Shown piece by piece: positions 10,376-18,477 of a stretch of 38,526 nt of DNA. The notes below the pieces were generated by a model. It worked only from the letters and a program-made list of their open reading frames with translations, had not been told where the DNA came from and searched no databases. Every line of letters starts with the position of its first letter. Position 1 is the first letter of the stretch. The position numbers were made by a program, and so were the translations under genes. The DNA is from Thamnocephalis sphaerospora (taxonomy: Eukaryota > Zoopagomycota > Zoopagomycetes > Zoopagales > Sigmoideomycetaceae): positions 1 through 38,526 of the forward strand of contig KZ992505.1 in the NCBI GenBank assembly GCA_003614735.1. The letters are read 5' to 3'.

Positions 10376-11788
10376 TTATGAAGCAACCAGTCTGGGCGAG
10401 GCACTTGGCGTGGAATACGCTTCGACTGCCGCTTCATATGCCTGTGACTGCTGCAGTTTTAGCTCATGACCGTCGGTGCTTGTGGCACACGGCGACATTG
10501 GAGGTGACAACATGCCCGCCGGACTGCGAGTGTGCGTGTCCAAGGCGTGAATATCTTGGTTCTCGCTCTGGGGCCCCGCCGCCAGTGTTTCGCTTTGCTG
10601 TGCAGTCATACTTTCCAGAGGGGCCACCGGCGCATCGCGATGGGCGGCGGCGTCTGTTGCTTCTTCGGCGTTGGCGACTTTCTCAACGCCTTCTATCTCT
10701 TCAACGTTGGCGGCCTCTTCAGCTTTGGCACACTTTTCAGCGCCAGCGGTTTCTTCAGCATCCGCAGTCTCTTCGGTGTTGACAGTTGCCTCAATGTCCG
10801 TGGCTTCTTTAGCATCAGCGACCTCTTTAGCGTCCACAGCCTCTTCAGCACTGGCGGGCACTTCAGCTTCTACGGCTTGCTCCGCAGCAGACTTGCAGCT
10901 CGGCTCGCCGCTCGCTGTATCGCGGCTCTCTTGACCTTTAGTTCTTTTGATTCTCTTGATCTTCTTTGGCTTTTTAGAGTCCGAGGCGAACAGCGAGCAC
11001 AGATTGTCAAAGTATTTGCTAAACGCATCCATCATACTCTTCTCCCATACCGGATGCTCCGTCAGTTCGTGTGCATGATCCTCATGCGGCGATGCTGCAC
11101 TATCTGCTGCCTTGGGTGCCGATACGGCATTATGCTCCTCGCGTATTGCGGTGGGAGTCCGTTTCTTTGCCCTCTTCCGTCTTTGCTGCTTGGTTTTAGT
11201 GCGTGTCATTTGACCGTGTCCCTTGCCCTTCTTCTTGTTCTTCTTGTTCTTCTTCTTGCGCTCCGTATTGTTGCGCTCGGTGGCGTGCCCCAGACGTCTC
11301 TGCTCAATGTCGGAGACGAACGCCAGCGCTGTATCTGCAACGTCGTGCATGGCGACATGACGGCGTGAACGATCTGCCCACCTTTTCAGCCCATTGGTGG
11401 CCCAGCATTGCTGCTTGCAGCTATTCACCGTTAGCACGGTATTCTTGCTTGGCTGCCTCAGCTGTTGTCCTTTGACTGGTGCATCCACGCCGGCATCTTC
11501 GGGCCGAATGCCTTGCGTGGATAGGATGAATGCGTACGCAACAAGCCAGCCGTTGTGCGTATGTTTCGCTTCTTTCTTGCACCTTGCTTCTCCCTTGCGC
11601 GTCGCACTGATATCCGGCACTACTGCGTTTTCAAGATCCTCGGCGGCCGGTGGCACCCCCCGGTTTTCTGTATGATCGACGCCGTGCACAATGTCCTTCA
11701 CGGTGGGCACTATTTGGTCGCCATTAGGATTCAAGCCCACGTGAAAGTCAGGCACCACAAGGTCGTCAGTGTGGTTGTTTGACGCCAT
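10376..11788 (-). CDS. Hypothetical charged protein with basic and acidic repeat tracts
   Basis: Unrecognised 470-residue protein. The start at 11788 (MASNNHTDDLV) is preferred over an upstream in-frame ATG at 11965 because a TATAAAGG box on the same strand (11926-11933) lies between the two. Two Lys/Arg-rich tracts (about residues 177-211 and 272-285, for example KKKNKKNKKKGKG and KKPKKIKRIKRTKG) look like nuclear or nucleolar localisation signals. They flank a short ordered-looking segment, EHPVWEKSMMDAFSKYFDNL. An acidic Ala/Glu repeat (about 313-381, units like ADAEETAGAE) follows, probably a coiled coil or a single charged helix. The tail has several SP motifs. No intron is apparent and no function is assigned. 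Confidence 0.7.
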   Translation of the reverse strand: MASNNHTDDLVVPDFHVGLNPNGDQIVPTVKDIVHGVDHTENRGVPPAAEDLENAVVPDISATRKGEARCKKEAKHTHNGWLVAYAFILSTQGIRPEDAGVDAPVKGQQLRQPSKNTVLTVNSCKQQCWATNGLKRWADRSRRHVAMHDVADTALAFVSDIEQRRLGHATERNNTERKKKNKKNKKKGKGHGQMTRTKTKQQRRKRAKKRTPTAIREEHNAVSAPKAADSAASPHEDHAHELTEHPVWEKSMMDAFSKYFDNLCSLFASDSKKPKKIKRIKRTKGQESRDTASGEPSCKSAAEQAVEAEVPASAEEAVDAKEVADAKEATDIEATVNTEETADAEETAGAEKCAKAEEAANVEEIEGVEKVANAEEATDAAAHRDAPVAPLESMTAQQSETLAAGPQSENQDIHALDTHTRSPAGMLSPPMSPCATSTDGHELKLQQSQAYEAAVEAYSTPSASPRLVAS

Positions 11789-11925
11789 AACAGCAGGTGA
11801 TTGCTGCGCCGGCCGAGGGTTGCTCGGGTTTAGTAGTCGCAAAAGTACAGGTGATATTGTAGATAGGGTGTAAGATGGAAAGGAAGCTGCTGCTGGGCGG
11901 GACGGTGGTCGGCGGCCGTGGCGGG

Positions 11926-11933
11926 CCTTTATA
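11926..11933 (-). promoter_or_regulatory. TATA box
   Basis: TATAAAGG on the minus strand, about 140 bases upstream of the ATG at 11788. It supports that start for the charged protein. Confidence 0.5.
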
Positions 11934-12017
11934 TCCGCGCCTTTGCTGCCTTTGGCTCCAAACACAGCGGACGCTTTGGTGTTTATTGTCTTAATATGCA
12001 GACCCTTTATCCGGCGG

Positions 12018-12889
12018 CTAGACGCGCTTGATTTGGGTCTCCAGCTCCATGATGCTCACCGAGTCTCCAGACTGGAGCGCAAACGGCCGTTAGCAGGCGG
12101 CTCCAGCGTGCGCTACATGGTGCAGCCTCACCTTTTCGTCGTAGTCAAACCACTCTTTCTCTGACAAATCAACGTCCTCAAAGCGTGCGCCCGAGGAGGC
12201 CACAACTAGGAAGTGGTCCTGTCGCCAATCATGTGTCAACTGGTGCTGCTCGGGCATGGCACGCTTACACTTTGGGCCAACGCCAAGAGTAACAGCCGAA
12301 AACACCTGCATGCACACGCACCCTTGGCTTAAACTCCACAGGCTCCAAGCCGCGACAGTCCAGCTCTGCAAGACTGGCATACTGTCCGCTGTGCTCCTCG
12401 TTGTACACACTGTAACCGCCAACAAAGGCTTTGCGCAGCGCAGCACAGCGGTTAGCATCTGCACTGTTGGCCGTTCGCGCGGCACTTACACGCGGTGCTC
12501 TCGCGCTTGCAGAGTTTGCAGCGAATAACGAGATTGGCCTCGCCACGCGAACCAGAGATTTCGTAAGAATCCTGCGTCTTTGGCGTTAGATTGTTTACCA
12601 AGAGTGACGCATGGCGTTTGACGTGCCTGCGCATTCAACGTGACCCAGTTCTCCGTCACCTCCTGGCAGCTGGTGCAGCGAAACTGAGCCGCCAGTAGCA
12701 GGCGTGAGTGTCGGACAAGCTACGGCAGTAGTGTGTCAACGCTTGCCTTGCAGTGGAATTCATAGTCTTTAGGCAGCACAATCTCCTGCACATTCTCCAG
12801 CTGAGCACTAAGCTGAATCTTGAAATTCTGCCGCCGAGCGTTAGCAGTGCTTACTCACGCAGTGCCTGTGCGTGTGTACCCACCACCAT
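12018..12889 (-). CDS. CZIB / UPF0587 (DUF866) zinc-binding protein
   Basis: Homolog of human CZIB (C1orf123), a small CXXC zinc protein. Seven exons, in gene order: 12889-12884, 12827-12747, 12683-12627, 12571-12490, 12428-12322, 12218-12132, 12071-12018. They give 157 residues; the human protein has 160. It starts MVNFKIQLSAQLENV. Zinc ligands are C32 and C35 (FRCTSC) and C66 and C69 (IRCKLC). Other family blocks are DCRGLEPVEFKP and FEDVDLSEKEWFDYDEK. The first exon is only ATGGTG. Introns 12684-12746 and 12572-12626 begin with GC instead of GT; around both, the exon joins reproduce the human alignment without a gap, so the boundaries are firm. The penultimate junction (intron 12219-12321) is slightly less certain because it leaves one residue fewer than human. 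Confidence 0.93.
12572..12626 (-). other. GC-AG intron 3 of the CZIB gene
   Basis: 55-base intron with donor CAG|GCACGT and acceptor ACGCAG; CTAAC lies about 17 bases from the 3' end. The six bases CGCAGG occur at both junctions, so the cut could slide, but only this placement ends in AG, and it restores the protein alignment exactly. Confidence 0.8.
12684..12746 (-). other. GC-AG intron 2 of the CZIB gene
   Basis: 63-base intron with donor AAG|GCAAGC and acceptor CTCAG. Removing it joins DYEFHCK to FRCTSC, aligning residue for residue with human CZIB. Confidence 0.88.
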
Positions 12890-13842
12890 GGTTTGCAAGT
12901 GCGTGCTGCGCAGACGGTGTGATGGTGAGCAAAAAGAGATGACGCAACGCCAACGAGCTAGTTTTGCCGACGCACATACACAAAGGCGGCAATCACCCAA
13001 AGCACAGTGTTGCACCATTTGGTCTGTCAAATGCACGTCAATTTACTTGCATCGCGCTTAAAGCCGAATGCATTATCGGCTCGCCTATGACAAGCGGACA
13101 ATGTGCATTCGCCCATTAGTCTCAAGTCATACCTCCTGCCTGCAGTCTCGCCGACGAACGTTAGAGCGGGCGCATCGCCTTGTTTCGCACTTGTCTAAGC
13201 CCTGCGTAGCCAAGCCTGTGCAGCAGCAGGCTATCCAATTCTCAGCTTTTTTGCTGCACGCACCGACAGCGCAGTGGACCGGTGTTCGTACGGACGCCGC
13301 ATCTAGCGCCAACTCACGCTGCATGTTTCATCGACACGCCGTATACACTTGTCTGTATCCGTCGAATGTGCATAATGGCAACTAGGAAACACGCGAAAAC
13401 ATCCACATAACGCAAGGTTTGATGCTAGGCATGCAACACTGGCACATTTCGTCACAATGCACCGTCACACACAGTCTACGACAATGCTGGCTTGCCGACA
13501 ATGGCAATGAGGGGCATGGTAATTCGCGGAGAGCGCATGGTGCCATCAGTCACAAATAACTGAAGAGTATGAAACAACCTCGACTCTTTTCAACATCATG
13601 TTGCCCCTTGCACTATTTGGATGAAAAACGTGGCTTTGACACACGATTTTTGCTGATCAGCGACATGGATGCACATAGGCGATTGGCCGCCGGCGGGCCA
13701 ACGCAGCCATAATCATGTATAAATGTCATGGTGGAAAGTAATGTGCCGCGCTGCTTTCGATACTGTTACCCGTCACTTCACGCTAGACCACTGCACGATT
13801 CATTTCACACAAACACTCAAACGCTCAAACCGATAACGAATC
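12890..13842. other. Divergent intergenic region
   Basis: Separates the CZIB gene (-) from the secreted LEA-like gene (+). It contains the TATA box at 13718 and an inverted CCAAT (ATTGG) at 13682-13686. No convincing coding sequence. Confidence 0.6.
13718..13724 (+). promoter_or_regulatory. TATA box of the secreted LEA-like gene
   Basis: TATAAAT 119 bases upstream of the ATG at 13843, with an inverted CCAAT box 32 bases further upstream. Confidence 0.6.
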
Positions 13843-14616
13843 ATGGTGACTTTCAAGCACTTTATCTCGGCGGCTCTGATTGCCGCTGTCGCCACATCTG
13901 CTCTTGCGACGCCAGTTGACCTGCAAAAGCGTTCGCCGACTGATCTGGTCGAAGGCGTCAAGCAGGCGTGGAAGGAGAATCTCGGCCCCATTGGCGCCAC
14001 CACCTTTGTGGCGGCCAAGGTGGTGCACGGCACCGCAAACGCATTGGACGCCACCAAAGAATTTGTTAGCAACGCCAAGAATGACGGCGAGGTAGCCATC
14101 GGCAAGGCCAAGGATGCGGGCGAAGCAGCTGTTGAAAAGGTCAAGGATGCGGGCGAAGCGGCTGTCGACAAGGTGCGGGACGCCAAGGATGCGGCCAAGG
14201 ATGTAGCCAAGACTGTCGGCCGCAAGACCGCCGAAGCCGCTACGCTCGCTGTCGGCATCGTCGTATACACTGCCGATGGCCTCTTCCGTAAGACCAAGGA
14301 GGGCCTGGTGAAGCTGGGTGATGCTGCCCATGACGCGGTGCACGATGCCGGCAAGCGTGTGCGCTACTTTTTCGAGCCCATCTCGCCTGAGAACATTGCC
14401 AGGGAGGCTCGTGAAGGTGTCGAGTACCTCAAGGAGGTGGGCTCCGCCGGTCTAAGCAGCCTCCACTGCAACGTCAAGTCCGCCTGGATGCTCGAGGTGG
14501 ATCCGGAGAACCGCGAGGAATACTGCGTTGACAGCAACCACAAGCGCATCGGTCGCCCAGAGCGCGTTTCGGGCGCGCAGGAAAAGACCTTCCGCGCGAC
14601 CACCAGCTCTGCCTAA
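13843..14616 (+). CDS. Secreted protein with LEA-like 11-residue repeats
   Basis: 257 residues, no intron. The N-terminus is a signal peptide (about residues 1-22, ending ATSALA), followed by a possible Kex2 site, LQKR, at 27-30. Residues 79-122 hold four consecutive 11-mers: KNDGEVAIGKA, KDAGEAAVEKV, KDAGEAAVDKV and RDAKDAAKDVA. This is the Ala/Lys/Asp/Glu pattern of group 3 LEA-type amphipathic helices. The middle two are also near-identical at DNA level (33-base units). The C-terminal part, with Cys 209 and Cys 228, is not repetitive and is not recognised. The TATA box at 13718 suggests strong transcription. A protective or lipid-binding surface protein is plausible from the helix pattern, but the family is not identified. 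Confidence 0.8.
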   Translation: MVTFKHFISAALIAAVATSALATPVDLQKRSPTDLVEGVKQAWKENLGPIGATTFVAAKVVHGTANALDATKEFVSNAKNDGEVAIGKAKDAGEAAVEKVKDAGEAAVDKVRDAKDAAKDVAKTVGRKTAEAATLAVGIVVYTADGLFRKTKEGLVKLGDAAHDAVHDAGKRVRYFFEPISPENIAREAREGVEYLKEVGSAGLSSLHCNVKSAWMLEVDPENREEYCVDSNHKRIGRPERVSGAQEKTFRATTSSA

Positions 14617-15233
14617 GCCCACATGCCATGCTATAATTGACCTTGCTATTGCTACTAGTATAAACCTGTTTAGGGTGCACACACGCACGAAAAGCAATTA
14701 TCATTCTGCCTCCAGTGTTGCATCGCCATGCATCCAAATCATATAGCTACCAGCGAGTGGGATGGATTTATCGTTTCACTATTACCGGATAAGGTGCATG
14801 CTCTGCTTGGCTGGCCTACAATCGCCATGCCGTTGTATTCTGTAAGCACTGCCTGCATCAGACTTGTGCTACCAATATGCGACTATGACTATAGCTGTAA
14901 CCGATGCCACGAGCTTGCAGTGAGTGTCGAATATAGGTAGATATGTGCGCATTGACCGTGCCGTATGCAACTGGATGATTAAAATGCTTATTCAAGTCGG
15001 GAAGGAGATAAGAAACGCGACAGGCTAATAAAAGAACGTCAATCTGGCCACGAATAGACCAGTATGCATTGTGGCATGGCGTCTGTGTAAACGGCTATTT
15101 CATGCCCACAGCGCCAACTACAAGCAAGGGCGAGTAGGGTATAAAGCGTAATTCGACCAGCAGCCTATATGGCTCTCATGAAAGTGCACAAAAACATGTG
15201 TGGCAAGTCGTTTAGCACCCGGTAAGCTGCCAT
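14617..15233. other. Convergent intergenic spacer
   Basis: Lies between the 3' ends of the LEA-like gene and the SAM gene. A plus-strand AATAAA occurs at 15027-15032, though about 410 bases past the stop. No gene is seen. Confidence 0.5.
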
Positions 15234-17075
15234 CTACCGAAGTAGGCGAAATATGATGGCGGCCACGGCAGCGCCGACGGCAAAGCCCTGTGCGGCGGCA
15301 ATAAGCTGCGACGACCCGCCAAACCAGCCGCTTTTCTTGAGCGGCTCCGATGGTAATGTGTATTTTGCGTCCGGCGCCACATCTCTTGCAGTGTCTGGAT
15401 CGCGTGCTATAGCTGCGGCTGGCACCCTTGTCACTGGACGTAGCTGCGTGGCAGCCAGACACCGCTCTACGCGTGCAGCACGTTCCTGCACCGACAAAGT
15501 GGAGACGTCGTCGTCGTCGCCGTCGCCATCATCGTCGATCTCCTCCTCCATGACAACGTCCTCCATGAGCAGCACCTCATCGGTCGGATCGTAATGCGAG
15601 CTGGATGGCGAGTTGTACGAGCCGCGACCAGGCGACCGCGACAGCGCGCGCTCCAGCCGTGCAATACGCCGGCCCATAGCTAGACTGCGCGATGCCTGAT
15701 CCTTAATAATACTCTCCAGCTGCTTCTGCCCGTCGGCAGTTTGCCGCAGTAGCTGCAGCTGCAGTTTGAACTGCTCCTCAATATAGGCGGCCAGAGAGCC
15801 ATCGTCGTTATCGTCTCCAAACTGCAGCCGGTGCTTGCGCTGACGATCCTTGACCTGTTTCAGCGTCGTTACAATGCGGTGGCACCACTGGGTGTTTACG
15901 CCAGCCTGACGCAGATCCTGCTCCGACATGGAGGATAACTTTGGTCCGTCTAGCTTGTTCTTGACGATAAAGTCGGCAGTTTCACGCGACAGATCCAACG
16001 GTAGCGAGAGTATGCCGCGGAAAAAGTCGGCCACATCCGCGTAGCTCCACTGAGATACCGGTAGCGAGGCCAAGTAGTCGATGACGGGCGGCAGGGAGAG
16101 CGGCAGTGGCGCAGGCGGTAGAATGCTGTCTACGGACGCCGATCTGGCAACGTGCCTCCTAGCAGGTCTGGCGGGTGGTCGCGGCACAACCTCGGACAGA
16201 ACCTCCGCGACAACATCTGCCGCAAACGAACTACGGTTCGATGGCGGCGGCGGCGGCGGCGCAATAGGCGCTGAAACTGCGGTCCTTGCGCGTGCATCCA
16301 CTGGTCTGGTATCTTCGCGTTCTGAATTGGCACTGCTGTCGGTAGTGCCATCACCTTCACCAGACGACTCGGACGGCGCAGCAGCAGTGTCGTCACAATC
16401 GCTTTGGCTGCAGTCGCTCGCCAGATCACCCGCCAGATCAACGAGCGTAGCTGTGCTCGTGCACGTCGGCTCGCTCTTCGCCAACGGCTCTTTTGGCTGC
16501 AGCGTCTCATCCTGTGCCATCTCCTCTGGCTCCGTCTCCGAACCAGTTATGCTCTCAGCCTCTTCCGCAGCTGGCGTAGGCAAACCGATATGACTCTCCA
16601 GCATGGGTGACGTCGTCTCGTCCTCCTGTATCGGTGTAGGAGCTGGACTGATTGACTGAGCAGATACAAGCGACGTTATCTGCATGGGCGAGCTTACGCG
16701 ACCTGCAAGCCTAGACTGCCGCGTAGACTCGCTCGAACCGTCATTATTAGGCTGCAGCGGCGGCGGAGAGTTGCCCGACCTTGGCGATGGTGACGGTGAA
16801 ATCACCGCTGCCTCACGGGCGGCCTTGGCGTCAAATGACGAGGCCAGCTCCGCCACTGACGCCGAACGGGTAGCAGTGTGGCTAAGCGTGCGACGCTGGC
16901 CTGGCGGACTGGGCAGCATGGACACACGACCTTCGCCGCTTGCACGCTGCTTAAGTCCCTGAGTGCTTGTAGAACGCATGGGAATGCGCGAACCTGGTGT
17001 CGGACCATCCGGCGCACCAGGACGGCCGCGGCGCAGTGATTGCTGCCGACTGTGCGTCGGACTAGGGCTGGACAT
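15234..17075 (-). CDS. SAM-domain protein with C-terminal membrane anchor
   Basis: 613 residues from the ATG at 17075 (MSSPSPTHSRQQS); the frame is open to 17237, but that part looks untranslated. The first 330 residues are disordered, Ser/Pro-rich and acidic, with a poly-proline run. A SAM domain follows at about 343-406 (SQWSYADVADFFRGI, LDGPKLSSMSEQDLRQAGV, GVNTQWCHRIVTTLKQVKD). Next is a coiled coil at about 428-478 (EEQFKLQLQLLRQTADGQKQ), an acidic stretch, and a final hydrophobic segment at about 591-611 (LIAAAQGFAVGAAVAAIIF) just before the stop. That architecture predicts a tail-anchored protein with its SAM domain in the cytosol, able to oligomerise or recruit SAM partners. The target membrane (ER, mitochondrion, peroxisome) cannot be told from the sequence. 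Confidence 0.85.
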   Translation of the reverse strand: MSSPSPTHSRQQSLRRGRPGAPDGPTPGSRIPMRSTSTQGLKQRASGEGRVSMLPSPPGQRRTLSHTATRSASVAELASSFDAKAAREAAVISPSPSPRSGNSPPPLQPNNDGSSESTRQSRLAGRVSSPMQITSLVSAQSISPAPTPIQEDETTSPMLESHIGLPTPAAEEAESITGSETEPEEMAQDETLQPKEPLAKSEPTCTSTATLVDLAGDLASDCSQSDCDDTAAAPSESSGEGDGTTDSSANSEREDTRPVDARARTAVSAPIAPPPPPPSNRSSFAADVVAEVLSEVVPRPPARPARRHVARSASVDSILPPAPLPLSLPPVIDYLASLPVSQWSYADVADFFRGILSLPLDLSRETADFIVKNKLDGPKLSSMSEQDLRQAGVNTQWCHRIVTTLKQVKDRQRKHRLQFGDDNDDGSLAAYIEEQFKLQLQLLRQTADGQKQLESIIKDQASRSLAMGRRIARLERALSRSPGRGSYNSPSSSHYDPTDEVLLMEDVVMEEEIDDDGDGDDDDVSTLSVQERAARVERCLAATQLRPVTRVPAAAIARDPDTARDVAPDAKYTLPSEPLKKSGWFGGSSQLIAAAQGFAVGAAVAAIIFRLLR

Positions 17076-17670
17076 GGCGTAAGGATGGGCAAAGGTGGTT
17101 ATGGTTGTTGTGTGGCTATGTACACACAGCGCGCGGCTGGTAATGCTAACACACGCAGGCACACACACGAGCGAGAAAGATGGGCGGACGGATAGGCGGG
17201 CTGCGACAGCTGTGACGGCGCAAAAAGACGGCGACACTTGAGCGTGGCGCGGTTAAAAGGCGGTGCAAGCAGTGGATGAAATACACAAGGCGATAGGCAG
17301 GACAGTAGAAGAACGGGGCAGGGGCGGATAAGTAGCCAGAGGCGGCGGTGGTGGCTGGAAAGAGTAAAAAGTACCGCGGCTCTGCGTAGGTGACGAAAAC
17401 GGCTTAGCTGGGCAGGTGTGTGCGTACGAGCCGGGTGCGCTCATATGACACATGGGCGTGCACAAGCTTCGGCATTTGTCGCTGCAGCCGCAACAGCACG
17501 GCCACCGTGGCACCAACGAGGTTGCTATGGTCCATGCATTTATTCCTGCCGGCAACGGCCATGCAGCAAACGCGGTCAGCGCTGTATTTGCACTTGCATG
17601 CCAAGGATGCATGGGAGCTAGCCGACTCGTGCGTGTACATGCACACGCGCACGGTGGGAGGAGAGAACAG
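17076..17670. other. Intergenic region upstream of the SAM gene
   Basis: Holds the promoter of the SAM gene (-) and the 3' flank of the Mkt1-like gene (-). Several frames are open but none resembles a protein. Confidence 0.5.
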
Positions 17671-18444
17671 CTAGACGCGGTAGGACGCCAGCCACTGGTC
17701 GGCTTTGATGAACTGGTGGTAGAGATCATCGGCAACCGCGCTCTCCGTCTTGAGGATCTTGACCGCAGCCACCACCTACAGCGTGTGTGAGCCAGATGCC
17801 AGGCCATCAAGCTTGCGCCGGCACAGCCTACCTGGTCCCAGAAGCGAAGACCACGCTGCAGCTCCATCTTGACGTTATCACATCCGGTACACGTCTCTTC
17901 CACCGAGCGCAGTGCATCGGCGCCAACAGCGGCGGCATCTTTGCCAGCGGATGTCTTGATGAGCACCTGCTCCAGATAGGTCTTGGCCAAAATGCCCAGA
18001 CCGGTGTTGGCATCGGCGCCAAACGGTAGACTGTTGCAAGATGGTGAGCAAGTGCATGTGGGGGCGCATGGCCGATGTGGGCCGAGCGCACGGGTGACTT
18101 GCCTTTGGTTGATTGCAACAAAGTCGCTGCGGATCCGCTTGCACTGGCCAGACATGAAGGCACGCAGCAGCAGCGCTTCGCAAAGCATGCGCAGAGATCG
18201 TCCAAGCACCTTGGAGAAGCTGTTGAAGACCAGCAGCTCACGACTGAGCGGGCCTGCCCACGGCACCGGCTGACAGGAGCGCCGATGGTCAGCGAGTGCA
18301 AGCGTCGCACACAATCACGCGCCAGCTGCACATTCACGCGCTCTCAGCCTACCCGGTGTACCAGCTGCACCAACGTAAGTGTGCGCGCAATCAGCAGCAC
18401 ATGGCGCTTCTCCACATCTGCACATGCATAGCAACGTGGGTGAG

Positions 18445-18477
<33 letters not shown>

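Noticed and set aside
10532-11368. 278-codon plus-strand frame with many hydrophobic residues
   Set aside because: It is the antisense shadow of the acidic repeat and lysine-rich tracts of the minus-strand gene at 10376-11788.
12550-12600. A GTAAAC donor giving an intron of about 33 bases in the CZIB gene
   Set aside because: Too short for this genome (shortest accepted is 54) and the resulting frame does not match the family.
17253-18314. 353-codon unspliced minus-strand frame
   Set aside because: Runs through two introns and past the stop of the MKT1-like gene; only its middle part is real exon.
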